A stretch of 64,000 bases of DNA from Nonomuraea roseoviolacea subsp. carminata (GTDB lineage: Bacteria > Actinomycetota > Actinomycetes > Streptosporangiales > Streptosporangiaceae): the NCBI RefSeq assembly GCF_024172185.1, contig NZ_JAMZEC010000001.1, forward strand, positions 1,674,001 through 1,738,000. The letters run 5' to 3'. The notes under the pieces are model-generated. The model had not been told where the DNA came from. It made no database searches and saw only the letters and a program-made list of their open reading frames with translations. This document shows positions 63,969 through 64,000 of this stretch, one piece after another. Both the position numbers and the translations under genes were made by a program. The stretch's first letter is position 1; every line of letters begins with the position of its first letter.

Positions 63969-64000
63969 GCCTGATCACTCCTCTTTGAGCGGCCTACCCT

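Overview
The window is high-GC DNA with dense genes, many GTG starts, ATGA overlaps and rare TTA codons. Shared-ATPase style sugar ABC transporters, a fused isobutyryl-CoA mutase, PF04672-type methyltransferase and GpgS point to a filamentous actinomycete. Streptosporangiaceae (Nonomuraea-like) is my inference from gene content, not a proven assignment. I see no rRNA, tRNA, CRISPR array, insertion sequence or prophage.

Layout. 0-4.7 kb: NmrA/quinone-reductase fusion, FMN reductase, and an XRE regulator divergent from a small operon whose last gene carries an in-frame amber. 4.9-8.3 kb: hom, lysA and an ArgS-like protein without a catalytic core. 8.4-12 kb: divergent glycosyltransferase and asparagine-synthase-like genes. 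12.2-13.9 kb: treS. 13.9-17.5 kb: PadR-controlled FtsX/MacB-type ABC exporter. 17.6-22.5 kb: sugar ABC importer with two tandem lipoproteins and a permease carrying an extra extracytoplasmic domain, but no ATPase. 22.6-24.1 kb: ung and two small genes. 24.3-28.7 kb: FAD monooxygenase, MocR regulator, GNAT. 28.8-33.5 kb: ABC-2 exporter operon divergent from an HxlR-peroxiredoxin fusion. 33.7-35.2 kb: unknown gene. 35.3-41.4 kb: treX-treY-treZ. 41.6-45.3 kb: mscL, an unknown gene, prolyl aminopeptidase, PAP2 phosphatase, universal stress protein. 45.4-47.5 kb: gpgS plus a GT4 glycosyltransferase. 47.6-58.2 kb: carbohydrate catabolic cluster (Gfo/Idh oxidoreductase, two paralogous MDR dehydrogenases, GH63 glucosylglycerate-hydrolase-like enzyme, two TIM-barrel isomerases, ABC importer, ROK regulator). 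58.2-64 kb: metal receptor protein, methyltransferase, tpx, icmF.

How the genes fit together. Two trehalose routes (TreS; TreX/Y/Z), MscL and a GpgS glucosylglycerate-type module suggest investment in compatible solutes and glycogen turnover. The cluster at 47.6-58.2 kb looks like uptake plus oxidative breakdown of a glycoside, with the GH63 enzyme linking it to glucosylglycerate chemistry next door.

The most unusual feature is local DNA repetition. Several genes, four of them neighbours between 28.0 and 34.8 kb, contain strict in-frame minisatellites with periods of 18, 36, 30 and 24 bp; icmF carries another of 24 bp. In addition, short tandem duplications span gene 3' ends, including the stop codon, at five or more junctions (lysA/hom, the monooxygenase, MocR/GNAT, the universal stress gene, Gfo/MDR). 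Two terminators have their upstream stem arm repeated in tandem. I know of no described system that explains this pattern.
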